Below are positions 11,911 to 22,608 of a stretch of 64,000 bases of DNA, piece after piece. The stretch spans positions 24,188,536-24,252,535 of the forward strand of contig CM054062.1 in the NCBI GenBank assembly GCA_028641055.1, given 5' to 3'. A program made the position numbers and the translations under genes. This stretch comes from Alopecurus myosuroides. Taxonomy: Eukaryota; Streptophyta; Magnoliopsida; Poales; Poaceae. The first letter of the stretch is position 1; the number at the start of each line of letters is the position of its first letter. The notes beneath the pieces were generated by a model. That model was not told the DNA's origin. It ran no database searches and saw only the letters and a list, made by a program, of their open reading frames with translations.

Positions 11911-12092
11911 AACCCATCCGGGCTTCTAAAGGATCAATATCTACTGCTTAAGGAATAGAGGATTTGCTTCCGGGGCTTACACGCCTCCGTTCTCAATCAT
12001 GAGTAGGCAACATGATAAATCATGTCACAACCACCTCCATTCCTATGGTCTAGTAGATATAACTATCCTAGAGAAACCAGGATTCGTGAAAA
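11911..12092 (-). repeat. Degenerate copy of the LTR terminus within the leader
   Basis: This leader segment resembles the LTR edge at 12299-12470. In the same order both have CTTCTAAAGGAT, GGGGCTTAC, GAGTAGGC(C)AACA, a TGT(G)ACAACCA-type block and CTAT near the end, with diverged sequence between. It looks like an old tandem duplication of the U5 end into the untranslated leader. Confidence 0.55.
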
Positions 12093-12278
12093 CCTAACTT
12101 GAAAGTTTAGGTGAGAAGAGAAAAGAACGTTGCACTTCCTTACCAGAAAAGGGTGGGTGGGTGGGGAAAGAAGAAAAATGGCAGAAATCCTACTCTCACG
12201 TTTCATTTTTCCTATATAGCTACAAAAATAATTTCTAGACTCAACTGCGACCAGTAAAAGGGATCCTACAGGCAGACA

Positions 12279-12291
12279 GGCTCTGATACCA
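12279..12291 (-). other. Primer-binding site, tRNA-Met type
   Basis: On the element strand the sequence TGGTATCAGAGCC lies 2 nt inside the 5' LTR. It matches the 3' end of initiator tRNA-Met, the common primer of Tekay and many copia elements. Confidence 0.92.
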
Positions 12292-12293
12292 TT

Positions 12294-15200
12294 TGTCGCA
12301 CCCGGACTTCTAAAGGATACTCGTCGTTCCGTTGAACAGTAGTAGATTGGATTACGGGGCTTACCGGCACCCGCGTCCTCTTACGAGTAGGCCAACACAC
12401 GTATGTGTGACAACCAACCCCTATCTGTTCAGCGTCGACGTAAACTATCCCATAGAAATCAGGATACTACCATTGACGTACTTCATACCATACACACATG
12501 GTACGTCAACGGAGTTGAACAAAATGATAACACAACAGATCTCTAAGACACAAAAGATGGAAATAAGTTGCAAATGGCTCTCATTAGAGCAGAGATAGCA
12601 AATACAATCATCCAGAGGACACATGTCCCAACATAACATCATTACAACTCAGCGGAAGCATTCAAAGGGTCTGAGTACAGACAAATCCAAATAGGCTTAA
12701 GAAGCCGGCAAATGAAAGGAAGACGGAGCCCATCCACGTAGTCTCGGATCCTGCCCGGGTCCGCTATCTACTCGTCGGCAGCCTCATCAAACTCCACATA
12801 GTAGCCGTCACCTGGATCCTCGTAAGCGTAGTCTGCGGAAACCACAGCCCCAAAGGGGTCAGTACAACAACGTACTGGCAAGCAAGACTCACAGTTCACC
12901 AAAGTGTAACCCGTCAACACCAAGCACAGATGCCTTGGGTTCAACGGAAGAAAAGGGATATGAAAGATGCTGCAACTGGCTGCTCTAACCAACTACAGAA
13001 CATACTACAACTTCCGGGCTAACAGAAAGAGATAAGATAGCGTATAGTAACCAACTATAACTAACCACCAATCAAACCCATCCTGGATCTCGCCCCTTAT
13101 CCAAAGAAGCAATCCGAGGATAACTCACACAGTTGGATTAATGATGGATCAAGTTATTGTGGCAATAAGACTATTACTAGTCAAGTTATTATTAGTTAGG
13201 TGTAAGTTGTTCTGAGTACTTGTTAGCCAGTACTTTCACCAAGTCAACCATAACCGCGGAAAACACGGCTTCTCGAGAAGATTTATCCCTGCAGGGGTGC
13301 ACCAATTTGGCCGTACACGTAAGAATATCCCGCCAGACGGGAATCAAACCCACCAAGCGAGGCACTCTACACAACTCAACTCTTCTTCGCATCAAGCCCA
13401 AAGCACCACGTGATGTGCGTGCGCGGCTAATCGAGCCCCACGAAGAAAAGGGGACCCTCATAGCACTCTAAGACCACGCCGCCCTAAATGCCGACTACAA
13501 AAGTTCCACCCTGGCCTCGGGTTCGTACCTGCATATGAGTGCATCAAATGGAAAGCCCGAACTAAGTGTGGCGATTTGGACGAGATGTGAATCGAATCAA
13601 ATTGAGGGGGGCGCCCATACACGCTTCCCACATGCGGGTAGTGCGCTCATCATGGATCAGTAGACAAGACCCTTTTCCTATTAGGGTCGACACTAGCAGG
13701 CCTCAAAACCACGCCGGGCCTCCTGCCGATGCCTTATCAGCAAATTATTATTACCCAAGATTAACAGGTTGTTGTTTAACATCGAGCCCCAGAATATAAT
13801 AGAGATATGATAACAGAAAGTAACGGGTAACAGACTCGAGCAAAAACAACCCTAGGCATGCTAGTAAGACACGGGCTCAAACAATGGGGTGATAGGAGTG
13901 GAGGTGAGGCAATATCATGGTTCAGGGTATCATGTGGTAGGTTCGTAACAGAAGCAACGATACATAGGGCTAGCAAAAATAGACAACGGAAACTATCGGT
14001 AACCAATGTTGAAAGGAACACAGTGGTTCATGTGAGTGATAACTTTCCTGCAAACCCGGCAGCCTGGTACTGAGCTAGATCCTCAGAAGGGGTGCTGTAA
14101 GTATCGTCTGTCTCAACGTCGTCGTCTATCCGAGAAGAAGCAAACAAACAATACAGAAAGGTAAACAATCAATATCATGGCATAGTGCACAGTCATGGGA
14201 TGATGCATGTCAAGTTAATGGATGCATCAAAATAAACTAGTTGACAAGGTAACACAATTTAAATGGACCCATATGCAATTTGATTGCATATGGAAAAAGG
14301 TCCATGAATTATGGTTGAAACAATTGTTTTACAACTAACCAACAGGTGAAAGTGGTTTAGTATGATGCATGCATGATGAAAACAACAAAATAACAACAAT
14401 GGAATCAAAAGGAAATAAGGTTTACCCATTTGGAAAATTTTAGTTATTAAGTTAAGAATTTTGGTTCCTTAAAGGTGACACACAAGCATTTGTTTTTTTC
14501 AGCCATTTAAATTGTTCAAAACAAATAACAAAATTCATATTTGAAAAGATCACAAAATTTTAGGTGGATTACATGTTTCAAATATTGAAAAAGGAATTAG
14601 GATGAATTTATTATGAATTAAACAAGATTAAACAAGTTTTAAATGAATTTAAAACAGGCATGAATATTAATTGAATTTTTATTTGTTCAAGACATTAAAT
14701 AAAATTCATATCTGGAAAGGTTATGTTTTTCTAGTTTGAAAACATATTTTGCATGTTCAAAAATAATTTAATTTGAGCAAGTTATGAATTTAGCAAATTT
14801 AAATGATTTAAACAAGGTTTAAATTATTTAGGCAATTTTAATTATTCAAACCATGAAACAAAATTTATATTTGAAAAGGTATGGAAAACATATTTTATTT
14901 GCATTATTTGGATTAAGTATGAATTAGTTATGCAATTATTTAAATTACAAATGAATTGTTTGAATTTGAATTTTGGATGCATTTGGAAAATTCAAAACAG
15001 TACACAAATGGTTTAAATAGATAGACAATTTAATTTGGATCAACAAACATATTTCACTTTTATTATTTGGAGTTACAAAATAAAAGTTATTAGCTTTTTA
15101 AGTTTAAGGACCAATCTGCAATTTAAAAGGACTTTGATTTAAACAGAAAAGGTTAAAAACTTTTTATACAGCGTAGACATCTACCCTAGGCACTGCCAGT

Positions 15201-16741
15201 GGGCCTAGGGCCAACGTGTGCACGCGTGGCACCAGTGCCACAGACAGGTGGGGCCTGCCTGTCAGTGCCCCGCGCAAAAGGTTGGATTTAATCCGCGGAG
15301 CCAAGGCTCGAACCCTGGACCTGCCTCGCTCGCGCTAGCACTGCAACCACTGCAGTACGCTTTCAGTTTTGACAGATACAGGGACGCGGACAGGTTATGG
15401 TTCATCTGCGAGTTAACTGAACTCAAACGCGCGCGCGCTGTCTGAACCTCGTCAGAGAACGACGCCGGCGACGATCACCGTGGCTACTCGCGCGTGCTGG
15501 CGTGTACGTGTGCTGCGTGTGCGAGGTGGGGCATGTGCTCGTGCAGAGAAGAGGGAGGTGGAGGACACGTGACGCTCACCGGCGATGTAGGCGTTGCAGA
15601 GGCGCGGTGTAGACGGCGGCGGCGACAGCGACGTGGTCGTGGACGGCGGCGGCGTTGTGGTGACTCTCCGGGGTGGCTGCGGTGTTCAAACGGAAGAGGG
15701 AGACGTGGTGGTCTGGTTCCCGTAGCTAGGTGGGTAGGTGGTGCGTCGAGGTGGCGGCGGCGTCCATGGATTCAGAGGTGGCGCTACGGTGGCGGCGGCA
15801 GAGAGGGGATCGGCAGCGAGGAAGAGGGAAATTTGGCGGCGGCGCGGGGTAGGTAGGGGTAGGGGCTAGCTAGGGCTCGCGCAGGGGGTCTAGGGCTGTT
15901 CTTATAGGGGCTAGGGAGGCACTGTGGCCGTCTGCTCGCGACGGCGGCGACGTGGCACCGGCCAGATGCGTGCCGTACGCGAGGAAGAACGAGATAGAAG
16001 GGCGAACCGGTACGCGGGCCGTGCGGGCTGGGCTGCGCGCGGGGAGAAGGAAAAAGGTGGGCTGGGCTGCGTTTCTCCCCCCCTCTGTGAAACGTTTTCC
16101 TTTTTCTATTTTTGTTCTTCTGTTTTTTTTTTTTGCAGAAAATAGAATAGGAAGAAAAAGGAGGGTTTTAAGTTAGTAAAAATTTTAGAAAAATTAGGGT
16201 GAGTTATTTAGGTCATCAACAAACAAATGCCAAGTTTTGTTTTACAAATATTTCAAAATACTTTGCTGTTTGAAAAGTGGTTTAAATTTGAATTAATTTG
16301 AGTATTGATTGAATTATGGAAAACAAGGATTTAATTATTTGGAACCCTATTGTTTAATTATAAACAATTGATTAGGATTGTTGTATAATTTGCATAAATT
16401 CAAATTGGTTGCTGTTTGATGATTTGATTTGAATTTTGAAGGTGATTTGGAATTAATTGATTGATTAAAACCATCATTTTAATAGTTGAGCATTATGGAA
16501 TAAAATGGAAACAAATGGTTGTTTTTATTTGAACTTTTTATTTAAAAGGTTGTAACAGAGCAAGTATGAAATAAATGTTTGAATAAAGTTTGAATTTGAA
16601 TTGTGAAAACAGAGAAAAACAGATGCAAACAAATAAGAAACAAATGCAAACAAATAAATGAGCATGATGACATGATGCAAAACTTTAATTAAACAAGAAA
16701 CAAACATGTTAGGGGTGGTTTTTCATACTTGGGATGTTACA
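12294..16741 (-). repeat. 5' LTR of the Tekay-like element (complete, 4,448 bp)
   Basis: On the plus strand it runs from TGTCGCACCC to GGGATGTTACA, and 13852-16741 matches the partial left LTR. The only promoter-like sequence I see is at about 15900, which would leave roughly 850 bp of U3 and about 3.5 kb of transcribed R-U5, a very long leader. The first 1.5 kb (12294-13850) has no partner in the window. The small ORFs inside are not convincing genes. Confidence 0.92.
15899..15906 (-). promoter_or_regulatory. Putative LTR TATA box
   Basis: On the element strand TATAAGAA sits between a GC-rich upstream region and a C-rich, CCTAGCC-containing stretch typical of grass transcription starts. The same sequence is at 2061-2068 in the other LTR. 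It would drive genomic RNA of the element leftward. Confidence 0.5.
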
Positions 16742-17049
16742 GTCGTGTCTAAGAAGTAGCCACCAAAACAACCAAAACAACATGCAAACGCTACGAAAAT
16801 ACCACGTCTACACAGGCCCCCTCATGCGACGGACACGTGCACACGGTACACACCTGTCTTACAACCGTTCAGCGCCAAAGGACCGCATGACAACAACCGT
16901 CAAAACGTTTTTTTGGGGGGCAAACCAAGCCATCACAGCAGCCTAACCTCACTTTAGCTAGAATAAGCAGCAAAATAGAAACCTACGACGAGAAAAAAAA
17001 TACACAAGCGTGGGGCAGCCGGCGCAGCGAAGCGCGCTGCCCCATCTAG
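16742..17049 (+). mobile_element. Helitron 3' end flanking the Tekay-like element
   Basis: The sequence ends CTAG at 17046-17049 followed by T. Just before it is a strong hairpin whose arms are GGGGCAGC (17012-17019) and GCTGCCCC. The hairpin core GCGAAGCGCGCTGC is shared with the Helitron at 3384-6772, so both use the same type of 3' terminus. The rest of this 308-bp piece does not match that Helitron. The Tekay-like element probably inserted inside this Helitron, whose 5' part would lie left of the window. No gene is seen in it. Confidence 0.72.
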
Positions 17050-17168
17050 TTTGAGGATTTGAGAGGAGGGGGAGGGGAGCCGCCGGGGGAGGTGTTGCTC
17101 TTGCTCCAAAACAAAGAAGTGTCGTTTGTGGCGGGGGAGAGAGGGCCGCGTGCGGCTTAACTGAATCG

Positions 17169-17337
17169 ATGTGTAGCGCCTAGTACGGGGGCGCTACACA
17201 TGCACAGCTCGGGCCCACCTGCCAGGCGCCACGCAGGCAGGTGGCTGGCCCCGCAGCGCCACGTGCACAGAAGTGTAGCGCCTGATCAGCGGGCGCTACA
17301 TAGTAGGATGTAGCGCCTAGGCGTTGGACGCTGCAGA
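17169..17337. repeat. Cluster of TGTAGCGCC/GGCGCTACA palindromes
   Basis: Three units occur in 170 bp. The first has perfect 12-bp arms (17169-17180 and 17190-17201), the second 9-bp arms (17274-17282 and 17292-17300), and the third a degenerate partner (17309-17317 with GACGCTGCA after it). Such arrays of alternating orientation resemble CACTA subterminal repeats, but no CACTA terminus is visible here. Confidence 0.6.
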
Positions 17338-18424
17338 AAAATGTTAGATTTTCAAAAAAAAATCACCGGAGATGCAGTCTGTGAATTTCTTCCACCACAA
17401 AGTCAATGGAGTCCATTTTGCCAAATATTTGTTCACAGAAAACTCTGACACAAACTGGAGTGTCTGACCCAGCCAAAAAACCTGTCAAAAGCGTGCAAGT
17501 CTTTCCATTGTTAACCTGGTAGGTATCTGCCCCCCTACGACACACAGTTCTTAATCGAGTGAAATCCCTTTCATAATGAAGACCCCTCAGCTGAAAACTG
17601 AAAGTAACCAGCATTTGCCATGTATCAGCTGAAAACTGAGAGATGAATCAGCTGCCAGAAACTTTTTTTTTGTTGCTGAAATAGGAATCCTGAAATAATT
17701 CAACGGAAAATAGCCAACCTGACAGTCGAGTCTGTTAGCACTGTCAATGTGTTTTCTAACAGAAGCAACATGCTGCTGTCAACAATAAAAAGAACACGCT
17801 GATGGATGATGGATTCAAGCAATTGCTCAGCATTAGGTACTCCAGTATAGCTAATTGAGCGGTCATGGCATGCGATTTCTACGGTTGACTAGCTACCCAT
17901 GCAATATCATTATAACACCACACCAAACCTCCTAAACAATTATCACAAAACAGTAAATTGACGGTTTGCTGAGCCAGGTCTTGTTACAGTAGTTGCAGTT
18001 TGAGTCACATACGTTTAATACAGCAACGGTCCTTCAATTCAGTGCATTTGCAAATAGTGCAAACATGAAGCATTAATGCAGTGCATTTGTACCAAATCAA
18101 GGAACTGTGCATGATTGCTTCAGGAAGGCTGCTAACCTAAGGGTATACAAACTGGAGGGACAAATTCACAAAGAGGAGGAGCAGATGAAGAAGAGAAGCT
18201 TACAAGAATGACAACATTACATTCTCAAACCGTGGGAGCCATGCAGATCTCCAGTTAAGGCTAGATGGCCCTCATGCTCTGCAGGTAAAATGATACTCCT
18301 ACATGCAATGTCATCTTCATCTCATGCAAAAGAACCACCTGGTGTAAATCAGATGACAAAGTGCAGGGACAAAGTAAAGTTCCCTATTCTTGAAACATTC
18401 AAATAAAAAATGTTTTAGGATGTA
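17338..18424. other. No gene recognised; 3' flank of the F-box gene
   Basis: This is AT-rich sequence without a convincing ORF, repeat pair or RNA gene. The part nearest 18808 probably includes the 3' untranslated region of the F-box gene, which is read leftward. Confidence 0.4.
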
Positions 18425-18522
18425 CTCCCTCCGTTCCATATTGGTTGACATTGAAATGAATGTATCTACACATATTTTAGTGCTAGATATACCCATTATC
18501 ATCAAATATGGAACGAAGGGAG
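18425..18522. mobile_element. Stowaway-type MITE (Tc1/Mariner)
   Basis: The terminal inverted repeats begin CTCCCTCCGTTCCAT and end with its complement ATGGAACGAAGGGAG. The element is about 98 bp and is flanked by TA on both sides (18423-18424 and 18523-18524), the target duplication of Tc1/Mariner elements. Such MITEs are common near grass genes; this one lies about 290 bp beyond the F-box stop codon. Confidence 0.92.
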
Positions 18523-18808
18523 TAGTAGCAGAATTTTAGAGGACACGGGGGGTGTAAAAAGTTAGGTGCACAACCTAACAAATACTGAAAGTAAAAGAAT
18601 GAATTCAAACTGTGCACTCAGAAACCTTGCCCAGGCACAAATATTAAATTTGTTCATCTTCTCTAGAGATTCTACATAGCTGTTTTCAATATCACAAGGT
18701 ACCAGGACACCAGAAACTTCAAAGCAATAGAAGGAAGAACTAACGAAGTTTGGAAAGAACACAGGATGAGATAAAAAAAAATCCGACACATCGATCCCAG
18801 AATCAACA

Positions 18809-20422
18809 TCACCATTCAAGGGGATCAGCTACACACAAATCTTGCACGTGCTTGACATCTTCTAGTTTATGGTGAACTTCACAATTTGTGAATTCAAACC
18901 GAGCACCTCTAGAAGCCCTCTTCTCCAGCTGAAGCAATCTCCGCTGGCGTGCAATGAAGCCTTTAGTGCAGCCGCCGCCCCAAACCTTAAATCTAAATAA
19001 CTCTAGCACTTTAGCATTCAAAAGAAAGAACATGGCAAAGTTAACATCTGACATGACGCCCTTATAGTTTTTCAACACTATTTTCTTGAGGCGGATGTCA
19101 AGGCTTCTGATGTGACTCTTGTGCTTACGACGCCACGGAGTCTTTTGTGAGCTCATCTCTTGCTGAATACAGAAAGACATACAATTTAGGGATATAAAGA
19201 TTAGCTTAGCAGTTAACACTACAAATGCACAGTTACCTCGATGCACAGCTTCTCCAAGCAGGGAAAGAAACTCATGAAGCTAAGAATCATGTCCACGCTA
19301 TTAGAATAAACATAGATAGATAAAGTCTTGATAGTGTGCACCACCGTGCGGAACACAGCACGCGGTCCCTTAATCAAGAATGAAACATTATATCAGCCCT
19401 TATATACATGGAGAAATTATGATATTTGTCTGATCACAAAAAGGCAGGATATAAACCTCAGGTCGAGAAAGAAAGGAAGCTACCTGATAGTCAAAGTAGT
19501 GAAAGTTTTTATAACAAAGGCAGCCCATGATCTCCAGGTTGGGTGCCGAAATTATTGATATATCCAACCAACTAATTAAGTTAAGTTGGAGCAACCTTTC
19601 AAGACAAGGGGCATCCTCAATGATGATTTTCCCTAACCCACGCTCACGCACGCCAAAAGTTCTAAGGGTTGGGGAGCAGATCCGAATGCAGTTGAAGCCA
19701 CCGTTATTTTTAAGAAGCATGGATTCCAGGACGGGGCAGCTAGCAATGACACGATGCAGAGAGCCTTCCGAGATGCTGACCTCTTCAAGCGTGAGCTGCT
19801 TGAGCTGGGGGAAATGAAGGGTCTCGCAGATGCCGTCGGGGAGACGGCATTTACTGATCGCGGCCACACGGAGGCTGGATGAGAGGGACGGCACCGCCGC
19901 CGGCAGTACCGATAGATGGTTAGCGGCGCCGCAGAAGTCGAGCTCCTGGAGGTTGCTGAGGGCAGTGGACCGGAGCCAGGCATCCAAGGTGACGGTTTCG
20001 TGGCAGAGGTGGCGCGCAGAGATGCGCAAGCGGCGGCCGGAGCCAGCGTGGGAGGAGAGGATCTGGGAGATGAGGCCTATTAGAACGTCTCCTTCGGCGG
20101 AGAGGTCGCCGTAGTCGAGATTGAGAGGGGCGGAGCGCCAGAGCTGGCGCCACCGGGAGGCGAGGGTTTGGGTGCGGGCGCCCTCCCTGGTAGGAAGGAG
20201 GGAGATGATGTCGCCGAGGATGGCGTCGGGGAGTCCGCTGATGCGGTCGATGCCTTCCTCTGCTCCTCCATCTCCGAGCGGTGGTTGTTGGATGTGGGGA
20301 TCTGCCACCTCCAAGGCCGCCGCCGCCGGCGGCTCATGGCTCGAGATTTCCTCCGGTTCGCAGCTTCCGAGTACCCCCGATTTCCTCTTCTTGCGGAGAG
20401 GAGCGGCCGGCTCGATCTCCAT
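18809..20422 (-). CDS. F-box/LRR/FBD-type protein, three exons, intact
   Basis: Exons on the minus strand are 20422-19484, 19368-19237 and 19162-18809. The introns (115 and 74 bp) have GT-AG ends and phase 0, giving 474 aa. The F-box is at residues about 57-103 (GLPDAILGDIISLLPTREG, then LASRWRQLW). Irregular leucine-rich repeats follow at about 150-350, and an FBD-like segment is in exon 3 (LKKIVLKNYKG, NFAMFFLLNAKVLE, ASRGARF). A basic KKRK stretch near residue 11 could be a nuclear signal. F-box proteins join SKP1-cullin ubiquitin ligases, with the LRR part choosing substrates; the target is unknown. The ATG context GGCCATGGAG is good for a monocot. There is no frameshift or internal stop, so it could be functional. 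It belongs to a large, fast-evolving grass family. Confidence 0.88.
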
Positions 20423-21050
20423 GGCCAGTGGCTGCGCAGCGCAGAGGGGCTCACTTTTTGGGGGGATGCAGAGGGGCTCTCGTGCCGCCGCAATCTGTCC
20501 AACTTTTCTAGACCGGTTTCTGAGGTTAGGGCCAAAATAGCACGGACCACCGAGTCATGCCATTTGCCAAAAGAAATAATAATAATAATCACCACAACCA
20601 TTCCCTTTTCACTTCATTAAAATCATGAAAAAATATGTGATATTTTAACGCTAAAAGCACGATAGCATATCTGGAGACTTCAAGCTAAAGTTTAACATTT
20701 TGCTCGTTATTGCGCTATTCACGAAATAGCATGCTATATCACGCTAAAATGTCATAACGTTATAGCACACTATTATTTCTCGGCCCAAAGGAAAGAGTTT
20801 TACAACTTAGAAAGAAGAAAACGTTGTTTCTAGTTTTTGGTGGCGATGAACAACAATTGTGAAGATGACACTGTCGTGTTTATAATTCTGAATAAGTAAC
20901 TTTTTACTATGTTATTGCCCCTTGGGATTTTGACGTTATGCTCTAACCAACTAGAGAACAATTTTGTATGTGGTTATACAAATATTGGTCTCACATTTTT
21001 AAACTATATCATTTATTCTTGTTAGAATCCATTTATTTTTTAGATATATT
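20423..21050. other. Upstream region of the F-box gene; no other feature recognised
   Basis: The promoter and 5' UTR of the F-box gene should lie just right of 20422. I see no clear TATA box. The sequence around 20640-20770 is AT-rich with short TAGC-containing inverted repeats that I cannot assign to a family. The start of the SIRE-like LTR near 21051 is approximate. Confidence 0.4.
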
Positions 21051-22223
21051 TGATGGTGAAAGTGCATTTCATTTTCTCGTTGGTTTTGTGTGTTAGTTAA
21101 CAATGCTAAGTACATTATTTATTGAGGTGTTGAGTGTGCAGGTGTTATTTTCAACATCCGCATCGATCACCAAAAGACTGGTGAAGATAGATCACTGAGG
21201 TTTGGGACAGAGGGGAGCCGGATATTTCTAACCGGAAATTTCCACGGCGTCTGGAACAACCGGAATTTCCGGTTGTGGAAGTTTGGGCTCAAAATGGCTT
21301 AGGATAGGAAGTTGAAGACGCAGAAGTGAACCGGAAATTTCCATATCAACCGGAATTTCCGGTTTAGGAGTCTGTTCGGGACAGAAGGTAGCCGGATATT
21401 TCATCCGGATTCGCTCCAACCAGAATTTTTGGTAGAAGTCAGCCTAGTCGAAGATCTGCTCTGAAGAATAGAAGCCAACCGGAATTTCCGGTTCCACTGT
21501 CCTGCTCAAACGGCTCTATTTGGGGAGGGGGTATAATACCCCTCCTCTTCCTCCTTGAGCTCTAGTTCGTCCATTGCATTGAAGACCATTTATTGAGCTC
21601 ACCAAATCCTCAATTGCTCTCAATCCCTCCACCCAAACTTGTTGATCTTCGAAGAATTGAAGGAGAAGGCCTCGATCTACATCTTCACCGAGTCGTTCTT
21701 CATCTCCCCCTCATTCACTTGAGGGATTTGAGCCTAGGGTTTCCATTTTTGGAGAACCTAGACCTCTTGCTACACTTGGTGTTTCTTGGTGTTGGGAGCC
21801 CCCAATTTGGTTGTGGGTGTGTGCCCCTAAGCTTGTTTTTAAATGATTCGATTCTTGCCTCAAAGGGGATCAATAGTGGAAGGTGGACTAGGCCTTTGTG
21901 GCGGGGTTCATCGGAGAATAGGGTGAAGCCTTTGTGGCGAAGCTCACACCCCTCCAACGAGACGTACTCACTTAACAAGAAGGAACTCGGGAATACATCG
22001 TGTATTTGCGTGCTTCGTATCGGTTACCTCGTTCCCTTCCCCTTTACGTGTGCTTGTATTGTGTTTATCATTGTTTTTTTCATATAGGTAAATTCACCGT
22101 AGTTGCATTATCTAGAGAATTTACCTTTGTGTCAAGCCTAATCTTGAACAAAAATTAAAATTGGTCGTAGTACCTATTCACCCCCACCCCCCACCCGCTC
22201 TAGGTGCCCATACTATCCGTTCA
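21051..22223 (+). repeat. 5' LTR of the SIRE-like element
   Basis: The right edge is firm: the sequence ends ...CCGTTCA at 22223, just before the PBS. The left edge is set at TGATGGTGAAAG (21051) because it starts TG, but no second LTR exists in the window to confirm it. The LTR carries several copies of a CCGGAAATTTCCGG-type palindrome (21219-21493). Confidence 0.6.
21219..21493. repeat. Cluster of AACCGGAATTTCCGGTT palindromes in the LTR
   Basis: Three perfect 17-bp palindromes are at 21258-21274, 21348-21364 and 21477-21493. Diverged or half copies lie at about 21219-21243, 21329-21343 and 21389-21407. They are in the likely U3/promoter part of the LTR, so they may be factor-binding sites. 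Related sequences recur before the extra ORF of the same element (59805-60320). Confidence 0.75.
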
Positions 22224-22225
22224 AT

Positions 22226-22237
22226 TGGTATCAGAGC
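22226..22237 (+). other. Primer-binding site of the SIRE-like element
   Basis: TGGTATCAGAGC starts 2 nt after the LTR and matches initiator tRNA-Met, the usual copia primer. Confidence 0.9.
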
Positions 22238-22278
22238 CTTGGCTCTTATTATCGGGCTTAACCGCCTAAGAGTTTAGT

Positions 22279-22608
22279 ATGGCCGATGATCCGGATGTCA
22301 TCGGTTCCGTGGCACAAGTCACTATGGATGATCTCAAGGAGTTGAAAATTCCTTGACCTCATCCATGGAGGGAAAATGGATGAGTTGCGAACACTCATGT
22401 TGTAATTCATGAAAGCCGAGGAACTAGAGACCTCCACTTCATCTCCTTCGGATGAAAATCCGGAGGGTGCCAAGAATGGGGCTAATGGTGAACCACCTAA
22501 AGATGCTTCCACTAAGAACTCGGTTGATAAGGGTACAGAAGGAAAATGAGATTACCACTCCATCGAGGGGCACTACTCTCCCGATCCTCCCGTCCCACAT
22601 CCTCATAT
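22279..22608 (+). pseudogene. SIRE-like gag, N-terminal fragment
   Basis: ATG at 22279 opens a frame (MADDPDVIGSVAQVTMDDLK) that meets a stop after about 25 codons and then continues in a shifted frame up to the Tat insertion at 22609. This is the start of the copia Gag, now decayed. The last five bases (CATAT, 22604-22608) are the target duplication. Confidence 0.6.

Larger units (their letters stand above)
1..16741 (-). mobile_element. Ty3/gypsy LTR retrotransposon, Tekay/Del-like, with a Helitron inserted in pol
   Basis: In transcription order (right to left) the element has a complete 5' LTR (12294-16741), a PBS matching initiator tRNA-Met (12279-12291), an extra ORF (10939-11889), a gag-pol frame (10730 down to 2947, interrupted by a Helitron), a polypurine tract (2906-2921) and a 3' LTR cut by the window edge (1-2900). 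A chromodomain-like C-terminus after integrase and the tRNA-Met PBS point to the chromovirus Tekay/Del lineage. Over the 2.9 kb that can be compared, the LTRs differ by about 16 substitutions plus a few indels (counted by eye, about 0.55%), so the insertion is recent. Two nonsense codons and the Helitron make this copy defective. The target duplication cannot be checked because the left end lies outside the window. Confidence 0.9.

Noticed and set aside
18809..19246. A separate 145-codon gene left of the F-box exon 1
   Set aside because: Its coding part continues the F-box/FBD protein after a GT-AG intron, so it is exon 3; its first 29 codons are intron and exon 2 sequence read in the wrong frame.
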